DNA of 64,000 nt from Gillisella taibaishanensis (lineage in GTDB: Bacteria > Pseudomonadota > Alphaproteobacteria > Rhizobiales > Rhizobiaceae), in contig NZ_MKIN01000022.1 of assembly GCF_001938985.1 (NCBI RefSeq), forward strand, positions 1,116,001-1,180,000. The letters run 5' to 3'. Made by a program: the position numbers and the translations under genes. Shown piece by piece: positions 17,637-24,710 of this stretch; positions within the stretch are counted from its first letter, which is position 1; each line of letters starts with the position of its first letter. Under the pieces are notes generated by a model that was given only the letters and a program-made list of their open reading frames with translations, was not told where the DNA came from and made no database searches.

Positions 17637-17664
17637 GGCGCAGACTTCGGTCTGCGCCTTTTTT
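17637..17664 (+). terminator. Rho-independent terminator after tal
   Basis: A perfect 9-bp stem GGCGCAGAC/GTCTGCGCC closed by a TTCG tetraloop is followed by six T residues. It begins 26 bases after the tal stop. Confidence 0.95.
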
Positions 17665-17690
17665 ATACCCGCGAGTTTTATACCCGCGAG
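17661..17690. repeat. 15-bp tandem duplication
   Basis: TTTTATACCCGCGAG occurs twice in direct succession, starting within the T tract of the tal terminator and ending just before the stop of the convergent SH3-like gene. Confidence 0.9.
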
Positions 17691-17696
17691 AGAGGG

Positions 17697-18299
17697 CTAT
17701 TCGCCGCTATTGCCGCCTTGCGAAAAGGGATTGCCATAGCCGCCGCCATTGCCCCAACCCCCTCCTTGGTTGCCACCACCATAACCGCCTTGACCCTTGC
17801 CGCCATGTCCCTGTCCGCCTCTGCCTTTCCCGCCAGGACCGACAGGTATTTCGATGACAGGATCAACCGGCACGCCGCCGATCGTGCCCGGCGGATCGCC
17901 GCCGGTTTTCACCACGTAGCGGCCATCGACCCAGCCGCTGATACGGGGCCGATCGACGGTTGCGATCCGGCACCAGTAGCCGCCCTGGCTTTCCATGCAG
18001 TTCTGCATGTCGACGGGTGTGCCCTCCTGGAGCGCGTGGATGATGCGAAAGCGCGGTCCCGCGCCGGACAGAATCGGCAATTGTTGGCCGGGCTTCAACC
18101 CGGTTACGTGCCAGAGATAAGGATCGGGGAAATCAGGCGTGCCTTGCGCAGAACCGTCCAGGCTAGGCGCCGTGATAACAGTCTGCCCAAAGGCCGCCGA
18201 GGCAAGCATCAGGCCGATGGCGGCGGCGGCAACGACACGAAAACCGTGCGCGGCCTGACGCTCCGAGTGCGCTGGCTGAGAGTTGGCTGCATACCGCAT
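17697..18299 (-). CDS. Secreted SH3-like domain protein with Gly-rich tail
   Basis: 200 residues from ATG 18299, chosen because AGGAGA lies 5 bases upstream. A signal peptide (hydrophobic VVAAAAIGLMLASAAFG, residues about 21-37) leads to a mature SH3-type domain (about 50-135: LKPGQQLPILSGAGPRFRII, then the disulfide-prone CMESQGGYWCRIA and ISGWVDGRYV). The last 50 residues are almost wholly glycine, asparagine and glutamine, a flexible tail. Bacterial SH3 domains often bind cell-wall peptides, so a periplasmic or envelope role is likely; the exact function is not known. It converges on tal. Confidence 0.75.
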   Translation of the reverse strand: MRYAANSQPAHSERQAAHGFRVVAAAAIGLMLASAAFGQTVITAPSLDGSAQGTPDFPDPYLWHVTGLKPGQQLPILSGAGPRFRIIHALQEGTPVDMQNCMESQGGYWCRIATVDRPRISGWVDGRYVVKTGGDPPGTIGGVPVDPVIEIPVGPGGKGRGGQGHGGKGQGGYGGGNQGGGWGNGGGYGNPFSQGGNSGE

Positions 18300-18707
18300 G
18301 GAAGTCTCCTGTTGCTGGCCCCAGAGGTCAGGATCGAAAAGTGGAACCCGGTTTTCGGACATATCCGATGCGTAAACAAAACCTGGAGCATCGGGCAGAA
18401 TCCGTTTCCTCGGTCCGCTGCTCTAAGATTCGGCGGATGGTAAACCCGCTGGCTGGACTGGTGCTGGACCGCAGTCACTATTTCGCGCGGTTTATAGCGC
18501 TTATCCGTTAAAGTCCGGTGGATGGCCGACAGTCGCCATGATGAAGCCTGCCCAGGGATATGTTTATCGCCGATTTGCCGCATAAAATCGGTTCGGGCGT
18601 TGTTTTCGCCGGTCGTTGGTGACAAAGTGCTTTAATAGCACCTGCGCTATTCCCCTTGTTTCAATCGGCCTCCCCTTTCGGACAGCCCCTCCCCGTTTGT
18701 TGATGTG
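18300..18707. other. Intergenic region with one palindromic repeat
   Basis: These 408 bases separate the SH3-like gene and the DMT gene, which diverge here. The left part holds the rhizobial repeat at 18331-18423. The right part (about 18424-18707) must hold the promoter of the DMT gene, but no convincing -35/-10 pair, gene or RNA is seen. Confidence 0.6.
18331..18423. repeat. Rhizobial palindromic intergenic repeat
   Basis: Contains GAAAAGTGGAACCCGGTTTT, then CGGACATATCCGATGCG, and a second half with AGCATCGGGCAGAATCCG ending GGTCCGCTGCTC. The same pattern is seen in shorter form at 6080-6129 and 10816-10850. It is a dispersed element common in Rhizobiales intergenic DNA (from recall). Confidence 0.65.
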
Positions 18708-19613
18708 ATGAAACCGACTTCGCTTGGCTATGTCTACGCCTTTGCCGCCTACACCGTGTTTTCCATGCAGGATGGCATTTCCAAGCATCTGGGCGACAGC
18801 TATTCGCCAATCGTCGTGGCCACCGTACGCTACTGGGCCTTTGCCGCATTTGCGCTGGTACTGGCCGCGCGTAGCCGCCAGGGTCTCGCTGTGGCTGTCG
18901 TCACCCGCCATCCGATTTTGCAGATCCTGCGCGGCCTGCTGTTGGGCGGACAGATCGTCGTGTCGATCCTCGCTTTCCGCTATGTTGGTCTTGCCCATTC
19001 GCAGGCGGTGTTTGCAGCTGGCCCGATTTTCGTCGCGCTGCTATCCGTGCCGCTTCTGGGCGAACAGGTCGGCTGGCGTCGCTGGACCGCGATAATCGTC
19101 GGATTGTTCGGGGTGCTGCTTATTTTGTCGCCGCAATCAGACGGTTTCAGCGTGCTCGTCGTGCTGCCGCTGGCTTGCGCCTTGTTCGGCGCCATCTATG
19201 GCATTCTCACCCGGCTGGTAAGCCGCGAGGACCCGCCCGTCACCAGCTTTTTCTATATGTGCATGGTCGGCTTCGTTGGCGCCAATTGCCTGGCGCCGTT
19301 CTTCTTCTCTCCTATTGCCCGCCAGGACTGGTTCTGGATGATAGCGCTATGCTGCACCGGCATCGTCGGACACCTGTCGCTGATAAAGGCCTATGAATAT
19401 CTGAATGCCGTGGTGCTGCAGCCAATTGCCTATTTCCAATTGGTGCTCGCATCCTTCATCGCCGTCAGTGTTTTCGGCGAGAGCCTGACGCGCAACATGG
19501 TGCTGGGCTCAGTCATCGTTGTCGGCGCCGGCCTCTTTACGGTGTGGCGCGAGCAGGTCGTGGCCAGGCGCAAAGCGCAAACGTCTCAATCTAGCGCAGA
19601 ACTTACCCCTTGA
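18708..19613 (+). CDS. DMT/EamA-family transporter
   Basis: 301 residues with about ten hydrophobic segments in two EamA repeats of five (about residues 5-140 and 150-285), the typical drug/metabolite transporter layout. The repeat ends RYVGLAHSQAVFAAGPIFVA, then LLSVPLLGEQVGW, and AYEYLNAVVLQPIAYFQLV, then FGESLTRNMVLGS, are characteristic. The substrate is unknown. ATG 18708 is preferred to the GTG immediately before it. A short basic, Ser/Gln-rich tail ends the protein. Its neighbours give no pathway link. Confidence 0.88.
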   Translation: MKPTSLGYVYAFAAYTVFSMQDGISKHLGDSYSPIVVATVRYWAFAAFALVLAARSRQGLAVAVVTRHPILQILRGLLLGGQIVVSILAFRYVGLAHSQAVFAAGPIFVALLSVPLLGEQVGWRRWTAIIVGLFGVLLILSPQSDGFSVLVVLPLACALFGAIYGILTRLVSREDPPVTSFFYMCMVGFVGANCLAPFFFSPIARQDWFWMIALCCTGIVGHLSLIKAYEYLNAVVLQPIAYFQLVLASFIAVSVFGESLTRNMVLGSVIVVGAGLFTVWREQVVARRKAQTSQSSAELTP

Positions 19614-19797
19614 TTGAACCTCATGCGGGAAAAGCTTTTGTCTTCATTAACCGCGTCGGGCGATTGGTCGCGCTCAACCTCCACAGGACATGCTCAATTA
19701 AAACTTCCGCAACAAGACACTCCTAAAACAAAAGGGGTTTATATTGCCAGGTCGCTTTGGGAGCGGTCGCGGCCTTTGTCATGGAGTGCGAGTTGTC

Positions 19798-21144
19798 GTG
19801 AAGGGGCTATCGGGGAAATTCCGGCCATCGCGCAAACTGCTGCTGATTGTCGGCGGCATCGCTGTCCTGTGCGGCGCGACGGGGTCTGCCGCGGTCTATA
19901 TCGGCCGTGAGACGCTTCTGGGCCCCTCCTATGCCGAAACGAACGGCCTGACCTGTACCGAGCTGCAATCCGCCACAATCAAGCGCAAAGACCGGCTCTG
20001 GATCCGCAAATATGTCACGACAGATGCTACCGACGGCCTGACAAGGGTCAAAACGGCACTGCGCGTAGCTCGTGCCGTGGCCGAAACGGAAACCGAAAAG
20101 CCTGATCTTATTCAGGTTGTCGTCCTCGACAAAAAAGGCCCCAAGGACCGGTCGGACGTGCGCGGCCGCGCCATCGGGGCCGACGTAATCTACGTGACCC
20201 ACCCCGCCCATCTGGCCGACGCTACAAACATCCAGAGCCTCACGGCGCGCTATGTCGACAAGCCGGCCAACGCGTCCGGTGAATTCTACGGTGAGCGGGT
20301 CGAAATGTCGCTCGACGACGCCAATGCCCTGATGGCCAAGCTGACCGACAAGGCGCCCTGCGAAAAGCCTGTGGTGGCCTTGCCTGAAGGCGAAGGTAAA
20401 AAAGAGGGCGAAGGCAAGAAGGAAGGCGGCAAGAAAGGCGCGCACGGCAAGGAAGACGCCAAGGAAGGCGGCGCCCATGGCGAAGCTGCCAAGGAAGGCG
20501 AAGGCAGCGCCCATGGCGAAGCCGGCAAGGGTGGCGAAGCCGCCCCCGCTGAGGACGAGCATGGCGGCGAGGCCGCTGCCTCCTTGGAAAAGCCCGGCCT
20601 ACTCGCCTCCCTGAAGGGCATGGTGTTCGGCACAGAGGAAAAGCCGGCAACCGATAGTCATTCGTCGGACGCCAAAGACGAAGCCGCACACCCCGCCGCT
20701 GGTGCAGAAAACCATGGCGACGACAGCGCTCAAAAACCGGCAGCAGCCGAATCCGATGCCAAAGCCGAAGCGGCACATGCACCGGCAGCAGCTCATGAAC
20801 CGACAAAGGCACCGTCTGAAGAACCGGCGCAGGCCGAGGTCCATGGCGCAACCCCAGCGGCACCGCCCGTAGCCGCGGCCCCGCACGCCGCAGCCGCCGC
20901 GCCACAGGCACCCGCTGCTCCGGCACCCGCAAGCCCGGCTGCAACCACCGAGGCTAAACCGCAGGCAGAAGAGAGCAAGGGTTGGCTGACCTCGATCAAG
21001 TCCATGGTCATGGGTGCTGAAAAGCCGAAGCCTGAGGAGCCGGCACAGGCGAGCGCCGATGGTGCCAAGCCGCTGGTGGTCGAGCAAAAAAGCGAACCGG
21101 GCGCCCAGCCCTCGGTTCTGCCGCGCGGTATTTCGCTGCGGTAA
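19798..21144 (+). CDS. Membrane-anchored low-complexity protein
   Basis: 448 residues from GTG 19798; the start is uncertain, with GGAG 11 bases upstream. A short basic N-terminus and one membrane anchor (KLLLIVGGIAVLCGATGSAAV) lead to a small extracytoplasmic domain (about residues 45-195) that I do not recognise. The rest is low complexity: first Glu/Gly/Lys/His-rich blocks with EGEGKKEGEGKKEGGKK-type repeats, then an Ala/Pro-rich part. Two copies of one motif interrupt this tail: GLLASLKGMVFGTEEKP and GWLTSIKSMVMGAEKPKP. These may be amphipathic helices that bind a partner or membrane. A terminator follows. Confidence 0.7.
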   Translation: MKGLSGKFRPSRKLLLIVGGIAVLCGATGSAAVYIGRETLLGPSYAETNGLTCTELQSATIKRKDRLWIRKYVTTDATDGLTRVKTALRVARAVAETETEKPDLIQVVVLDKKGPKDRSDVRGRAIGADVIYVTHPAHLADATNIQSLTARYVDKPANASGEFYGERVEMSLDDANALMAKLTDKAPCEKPVVALPEGEGKKEGEGKKEGGKKGAHGKEDAKEGGAHGEAAKEGEGSAHGEAGKGGEAAPAEDEHGGEAAASLEKPGLLASLKGMVFGTEEKPATDSHSSDAKDEAAHPAAGAENHGDDSAQKPAAAESDAKAEAAHAPAAAHEPTKAPSEEPAQAEVHGATPAAPPVAAAPHAAAAAPQAPAAPAPASPAATTEAKPQAEESKGWLTSIKSMVMGAEKPKPEEPAQASADGAKPLVVEQKSEPGAQPSVLPRGISLR

Positions 21145-21178
21145 GTTTTGAGAACAAGCCGTCTATGAAAAGCAATGC

Positions 21179-21216
21179 AAAAGGCCCGCTGCAAACATCT
21201 TGCAGCGGGCCTTTTT
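21179..21216. terminator. Bidirectional terminator
   Basis: A 14-bp stem AAGGCCCGCTGCAA/TTGCAGCGGGCCTT with a 5-base loop has T residues after it on the plus strand and A residues before it. It lies 37 bases after the plus-strand stop and 30 bases after the lysS stop on the minus strand, so it serves both convergent genes. Confidence 0.92.
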
Positions 21217-21245
21217 CAATTTCACCGGCGTGAGACTTTTCGGTA

Positions 21246-22742
21246 TCAATCCGCCTTGGCGCGACGGGCCGGGAACAGAATGATGTCGCGGATCGACGGC
21301 GCATTGGTCAAAAGCATGATCACACGGTCGACGCCGATACCGAGACCGCCTGCGGGCGGCATGCCCTGATCCATGGCGTCGAGGAATTCATCGTCGAGTT
21401 GCTTGTCCTTTTCGCCACGGGCATGGGCCTGTTCGAGCTGCTCGACCATGCGCTTGCGCTGCTCTTCCGGGTCATTGAGTTCCGAAAAGGCATTGCCGAT
21501 TTCCCAGGCGTTACAATAGGTCTCGAACCGTTCGACCAGGCGCGGTTCGCCCGGCACTTCCTTGGCGAAGGGCGAGATATCCTTCGGGAAATGCGTCACA
21601 TGGCTCGGTTGGATCAGCGTGCCCTCGACCTTTTCTTCAAAGATGAAAGACAGACACTCGCCCCAGGTCCAATCCTTCTCCACTTCAAAGCCGGCGGCCT
21701 TGGCCGCAGCGCGGGCCTCTTCGTCGGTCTTGAGGCTCAGGAAATCGATGCCGGTGGCTTCCTTGACGGCGTCGGGCATCGGCACGCGCTTGAACGGGCC
21801 CTTGAAGGAGATTTCCTTGTCGCCGAAGGCAAATTCGGTCGAGCCGTGCACGGCCAGCGCCAGTTCGGCAAACAGCCGCTCGACGAGATCCATGATGTCC
21901 TCGTAATCGGCATAGGCCCAGTAGCATTCCATCATGGTGAATTCGGGATTGTGCCTTGTCGACACGCCCTCATTGCGGAAATTGCGGTTGATCTCGAAGA
22001 TCTTGTCCGAGAGGCCCGAAACCAGCGTCCGCTTCAGGAACAGTTCCGGCGCGATGCGCAGATACATGTCCTGCTTCAGCGTGTTGTGGTGCGTCTTGAA
22101 CGGGTCGGCCGAAGCGCCGCCATAAATCGACTGCAGCATCGGCGTCTCGACTTCCATGAAGCCGTCGGACTCCATGAAGCGGCGGATGCCGGAGACGATC
22201 TTCGAGCGCTGCTGGAAGCGCAGCTTGCTCTCCTCATTCGTCAGGATATCCAGATGGCGCTTGCGATAGCGAACCTCGATGTCGGTCACGCCGTGATATT
22301 TCTCCGGCATGGGCAGCAGCGTCTTGGTCAGCATGGTGATCTCTTGGGCATTGATCGTCAGCTCACCGCGCTTGGTGCGCCGCACCTGGCCCGTCACGCC
22401 GACGATATCGCCGAGATCGATCATCGGCAGCATGGCCCGCGCCTCTTCCGGCGTCGTGTCCTTGTGGCTGAAGATCTGGATCTTGCCGGAGGCATCGCGC
22501 AGGTCCATGAACATGCCGGAATTGCGCGAGGAATAGATGCGGCCTGCAACTGTGACCGTATCGCCCGATTCCGTATCCGGCGCCAGTTCCGCATATTTCT
22601 CGGCCAGCTCGGCGGTCGTGGCCGTGCGGTGGAAATGCGCGGGATAGACATCGCCGATCTGCTCGCGCAGCAGCGCGAGCTTCTGGCGGCGCACTTCGGT
22701 CGCGTCGGAGGAAAGGGCAGTTTCGGTCTTTTGTTCGCTCAT
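21246..22742 (-). CDS. lysS: Lysyl-tRNA synthetase, class II
   Basis: 498 residues. It charges tRNA-Lys with lysine in the cytoplasm. The N-terminal OB-fold anticodon domain (about residues 60-165: VTVAGRIYSSRNSGMFMDLR) is followed by the class II catalytic core with motif 1 (MESDGFMEVETPML), motif 2 (FRNEGVSTRHNPEFTMME) and motif 3 (GLGIGVDRVIMLLTNAPSIR). It is therefore the class II form rather than the class I LysK found in some alphaproteobacteria. It follows gltX by 24 bases on the same strand and is probably co-transcribed with it. ATG 22742 follows AGGACTTAAGACAG. Confidence 0.96.
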   Translation of the reverse strand: MSEQKTETALSSDATEVRRQKLALLREQIGDVYPAHFHRTATTAELAEKYAELAPDTESGDTVTVAGRIYSSRNSGMFMDLRDASGKIQIFSHKDTTPEEARAMLPMIDLGDIVGVTGQVRRTKRGELTINAQEITMLTKTLLPMPEKYHGVTDIEVRYRKRHLDILTNEESKLRFQQRSKIVSGIRRFMESDGFMEVETPMLQSIYGGASADPFKTHHNTLKQDMYLRIAPELFLKRTLVSGLSDKIFEINRNFRNEGVSTRHNPEFTMMECYWAYADYEDIMDLVERLFAELALAVHGSTEFAFGDKEISFKGPFKRVPMPDAVKEATGIDFLSLKTDEEARAAAKAAGFEVEKDWTWGECLSFIFEEKVEGTLIQPSHVTHFPKDISPFAKEVPGEPRLVERFETYCNAWEIGNAFSELNDPEEQRKRMVEQLEQAHARGEKDKQLDDEFLDAMDQGMPPAGGLGIGVDRVIMLLTNAPSIRDIILFPARRAKAD

Positions 22743-22766
22743 CTGTCTTAAGTCCTGTACCCGAAG

Positions 22767-24221
22767 TTATTGCGCGCCGGCCATTGATGTCAGCACCTGG
22801 ATCGCCACTTTCAGCCGCTGGCGCACGACGGAGCGGCCAAGCAGCGCCATGCTGTCAAACAGCGGCAGCGAGCGCTGGCTGCCGGAGACAGCAACGAACA
22901 GCGGCGGGGTGACGACGCGCAGCTTCCTGCCCAACCGGTCGGCAATCGCCCGCAGTTCTTCCTCGATGGTCGCAACATTCCATTCGAGGATCTTTTCGAG
23001 ATCCGCCTGGACGGTCGTAACGATTTCGAGCGTTTCCGCCGGGCTGGTCTTCAAGCCGCCAAACGAGGCTGGCGTCAGGCCGACATCGTTGGCCAAGAGG
23101 AAACCGGCCAGCGGCGGCAATTCGCCAAGCTTGGTGATGCGGCTCTGGGCGAGCTTCAGGCCTTCCGTCAGCCGGTCGTTTTCCGAGGCCCAGGTCAGCA
23201 CCCGGCCGAGAAATTCGTCCGGCGTCAGCTTTTCGCGCAGCCAGCGGCCATTCAGCCAGTCGAGCTTCTGGATGTCGAAGATCGCGCCGGCCTTGGACAG
23301 GTTTTCCGGATCGAACTTTTCCGTCAGTTCGTCCATGGTCAGCAGTTCCTCGCCTTCGGCGATCTGCATGAAGAACAAGCCAAGGAAATTCATCAGCGCT
23401 TCCGGCAGATAGCCCAGCGCCGAATAATAGGAAATCGAGGTCGGGTTCTTGCGCTTCGACAGCTTCGACTTGTCGGCATTGCGCATCAGGCTGAGATGCA
23501 TGAAGACCGGCGGCTCGACGCCAAGATATTTGTAGATCAGGATGTGCTTCGGCACCGAGGCCAGCCATTCCTCGCCGCGCGCCACATGAGTGATCTTCAT
23601 CAGATGGTCGTCGACCACATTGGCCATGTGATAGGTCGGCATGCCATCGGCCTTGAGCAGAACCTGCATATCGACGCTTTCCCACGGGATCGACACGTCG
23701 CCGTAGACGCCGTCGTGGAAATCGCAGGAGCCTTCGGTCGGCACTTTCAGGCGCACGACATGCGGCTCGCCAGCTGCAACGCGGGTTTCGACTTCCTCTG
23801 CCTTCAGATGCAGGCAAAGACCGTCATAGCCTGGCGGCTTGCCGGCTGCGCGCTGCGCCTCGCGCATCTGCTCCAGCCGGGCTGGCGAGCAGAAACAACG
23901 GAAGGCATTGCCTTCGGCAACCATCTTCTCAACGAAGGGCCGATAGGTTTCCTTGCGCTCGGACTGACGATAGGGGCCGTAGGGGCCGCCGACATCGGGA
24001 CCTTCCGACCAGGTCAGGCCAGTCCATTTCAGTGCGTCCAGCACTTTCTGTTCGAATTCGGCTGTCGAGCGGGTCGCATCCGTATCTTCGATACGCAGGA
24101 TGAACTCGCCACCATGCTTCTTGGCGAACAGATAGTTGAACAGCGCGATATAGGCGGTGCCGACATGCGGCTCACCGGTGGGAGAAGGAGCGATGCGGAC
24201 GCGGACGCCGGAAGAGGTCAT
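22767..24221 (-). CDS. gltX: Glutamyl-tRNA synthetase
   Basis: 484 residues from ATG 24221; an upstream GTG at 24239 would add six residues. It is a class I synthetase charging tRNA-Glu, and in many alphaproteobacteria also tRNA-Gln, which GatCAB then corrects. The ATP-binding HIGH-type motif appears as APSPTGEPHVGTAYIAL, and the KMSKS-type loop as DKSKLSKRKNPT. The anticodon-binding helical domain fills the last 150 residues. It is the first gene of the gltX-lysS pair. The plus-strand EcfG-type promoter unit lies upstream and points away from it. Confidence 0.95.
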   Translation of the reverse strand: MTSSGVRVRIAPSPTGEPHVGTAYIALFNYLFAKKHGGEFILRIEDTDATRSTAEFEQKVLDALKWTGLTWSEGPDVGGPYGPYRQSERKETYRPFVEKMVAEGNAFRCFCSPARLEQMREAQRAAGKPPGYDGLCLHLKAEEVETRVAAGEPHVVRLKVPTEGSCDFHDGVYGDVSIPWESVDMQVLLKADGMPTYHMANVVDDHLMKITHVARGEEWLASVPKHILIYKYLGVEPPVFMHLSLMRNADKSKLSKRKNPTSISYYSALGYLPEALMNFLGLFFMQIAEGEELLTMDELTEKFDPENLSKAGAIFDIQKLDWLNGRWLREKLTPDEFLGRVLTWASENDRLTEGLKLAQSRITKLGELPPLAGFLLANDVGLTPASFGGLKTSPAETLEIVTTVQADLEKILEWNVATIEEELRAIADRLGRKLRVVTPPLFVAVSGSQRSLPLFDSMALLGRSVVRQRLKVAIQVLTSMAGAQ

Positions 24222-24463
24222 GATTTTGCTCGTGGTCACGAAGGGCGAGGATCGGGGGCGCCGAGCGCTCGCATTACGGTTGATTTGGAGATGTCGAAAA
24301 GCCCGGCTGATGCGGCTCTTTCGGCAATTCCTCTAGCTGGCCTTAGGCCATATCTGAGGCCAAGCGTCAAGGAAAACCCAAAATACCGATCCGCTATGGC
24401 GCGCGCATAAAATGTAGGACTTGGAGCAGGCTCAAACAAAACAGAAAAAATATCATGAATTGT

Positions 24464-24488
24464 GGAACCAATCCCGGCTCCGCTCGTT
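24464..24488 (+). promoter_or_regulatory. EcfG-type (general stress response) promoter motif
   Basis: GGAAC (24464-24468), then 16 bases, then CGTT (24485-24488) matches the alphaproteobacterial EcfG consensus GGAAC-N16/17-CGTT exactly. I found no other copy with this spacing between genes in the window. A start of transcription near 24495 would be expected, just before a 38-codon ORF. Confidence 0.65.
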
Positions 24489-24499
24489 AGAGGTGTGGA

Positions 24500-24616
24500 A
24501 TGAAGGTTACGCCTCCTGAAATGGCGGAGATAGGAAGCGCTGGGGTCCAGTTTTCTATCCCCACCCTGAAAGAGGAAGATGGGTCCGCCAACTCATCAGA
24601 CCCTTGTTCTGTCTAA
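24500..24616 (+). CDS. Putative small protein (38 aa) or stress-induced sRNA
   Basis: An open frame of 38 codons begins MKVTPPEMAEIGSAG and ends SSDPCSV before TAA. It is the only gene-like content of the 490-base gap between gltX and the SLC13 gene. It lies 11 bases after an EcfG-type -10 element and 12 bases before a 13-bp hairpin, so promoter, ORF and terminator form a compact unit of about 170 bases. The predicted 5' leader is only about 5 bases, so translation would be nearly leaderless. Alternatively the transcript is a non-coding sRNA: it contains CGCC-UCCUGAAAU-GGCG with a CCU anti-ribosome-site loop. No homologue is recognised. Confidence 0.4.
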   Translation: MKVTPPEMAEIGSAGVQFSIPTLKEEDGSANSSDPCSV

Positions 24617-24628
24617 AGTCCCTCCGCC

Positions 24629-24661
24629 CGAAAGCCTGCGTTCCGCCGACGCAGGCTTTCG
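24629..24661. terminator. Hairpin after small ORF / SLC13 gene
   Basis: A perfect 13-bp stem CGAAAGCCTGCGT/ACGCAGGCTTTCG has a 7-base loop. It is 12 bases after the small ORF on the plus strand and 49 bases after the SLC13 stop on the minus strand. Neither side has a strong T tract, so termination efficiency is uncertain. Confidence 0.6.
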
Positions 24662-24710
24662 ACGTTTCAGGACCCTGCTTTAAAAACCGTATTCTACACT
24701 CTGCCGCTGC

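Noticed and set aside
21399..22751. 450-codon open frame opposite lysS
   Set aside because: Antisense shadow; all class II synthetase motifs are on the minus strand.
24240..24460. A tRNA or known structural RNA upstream of gltX
   Set aside because: I looked for a tRNA cloverleaf, SRP RNA or 6S-like core and saw none; only the EcfG-type unit to the right is supported.
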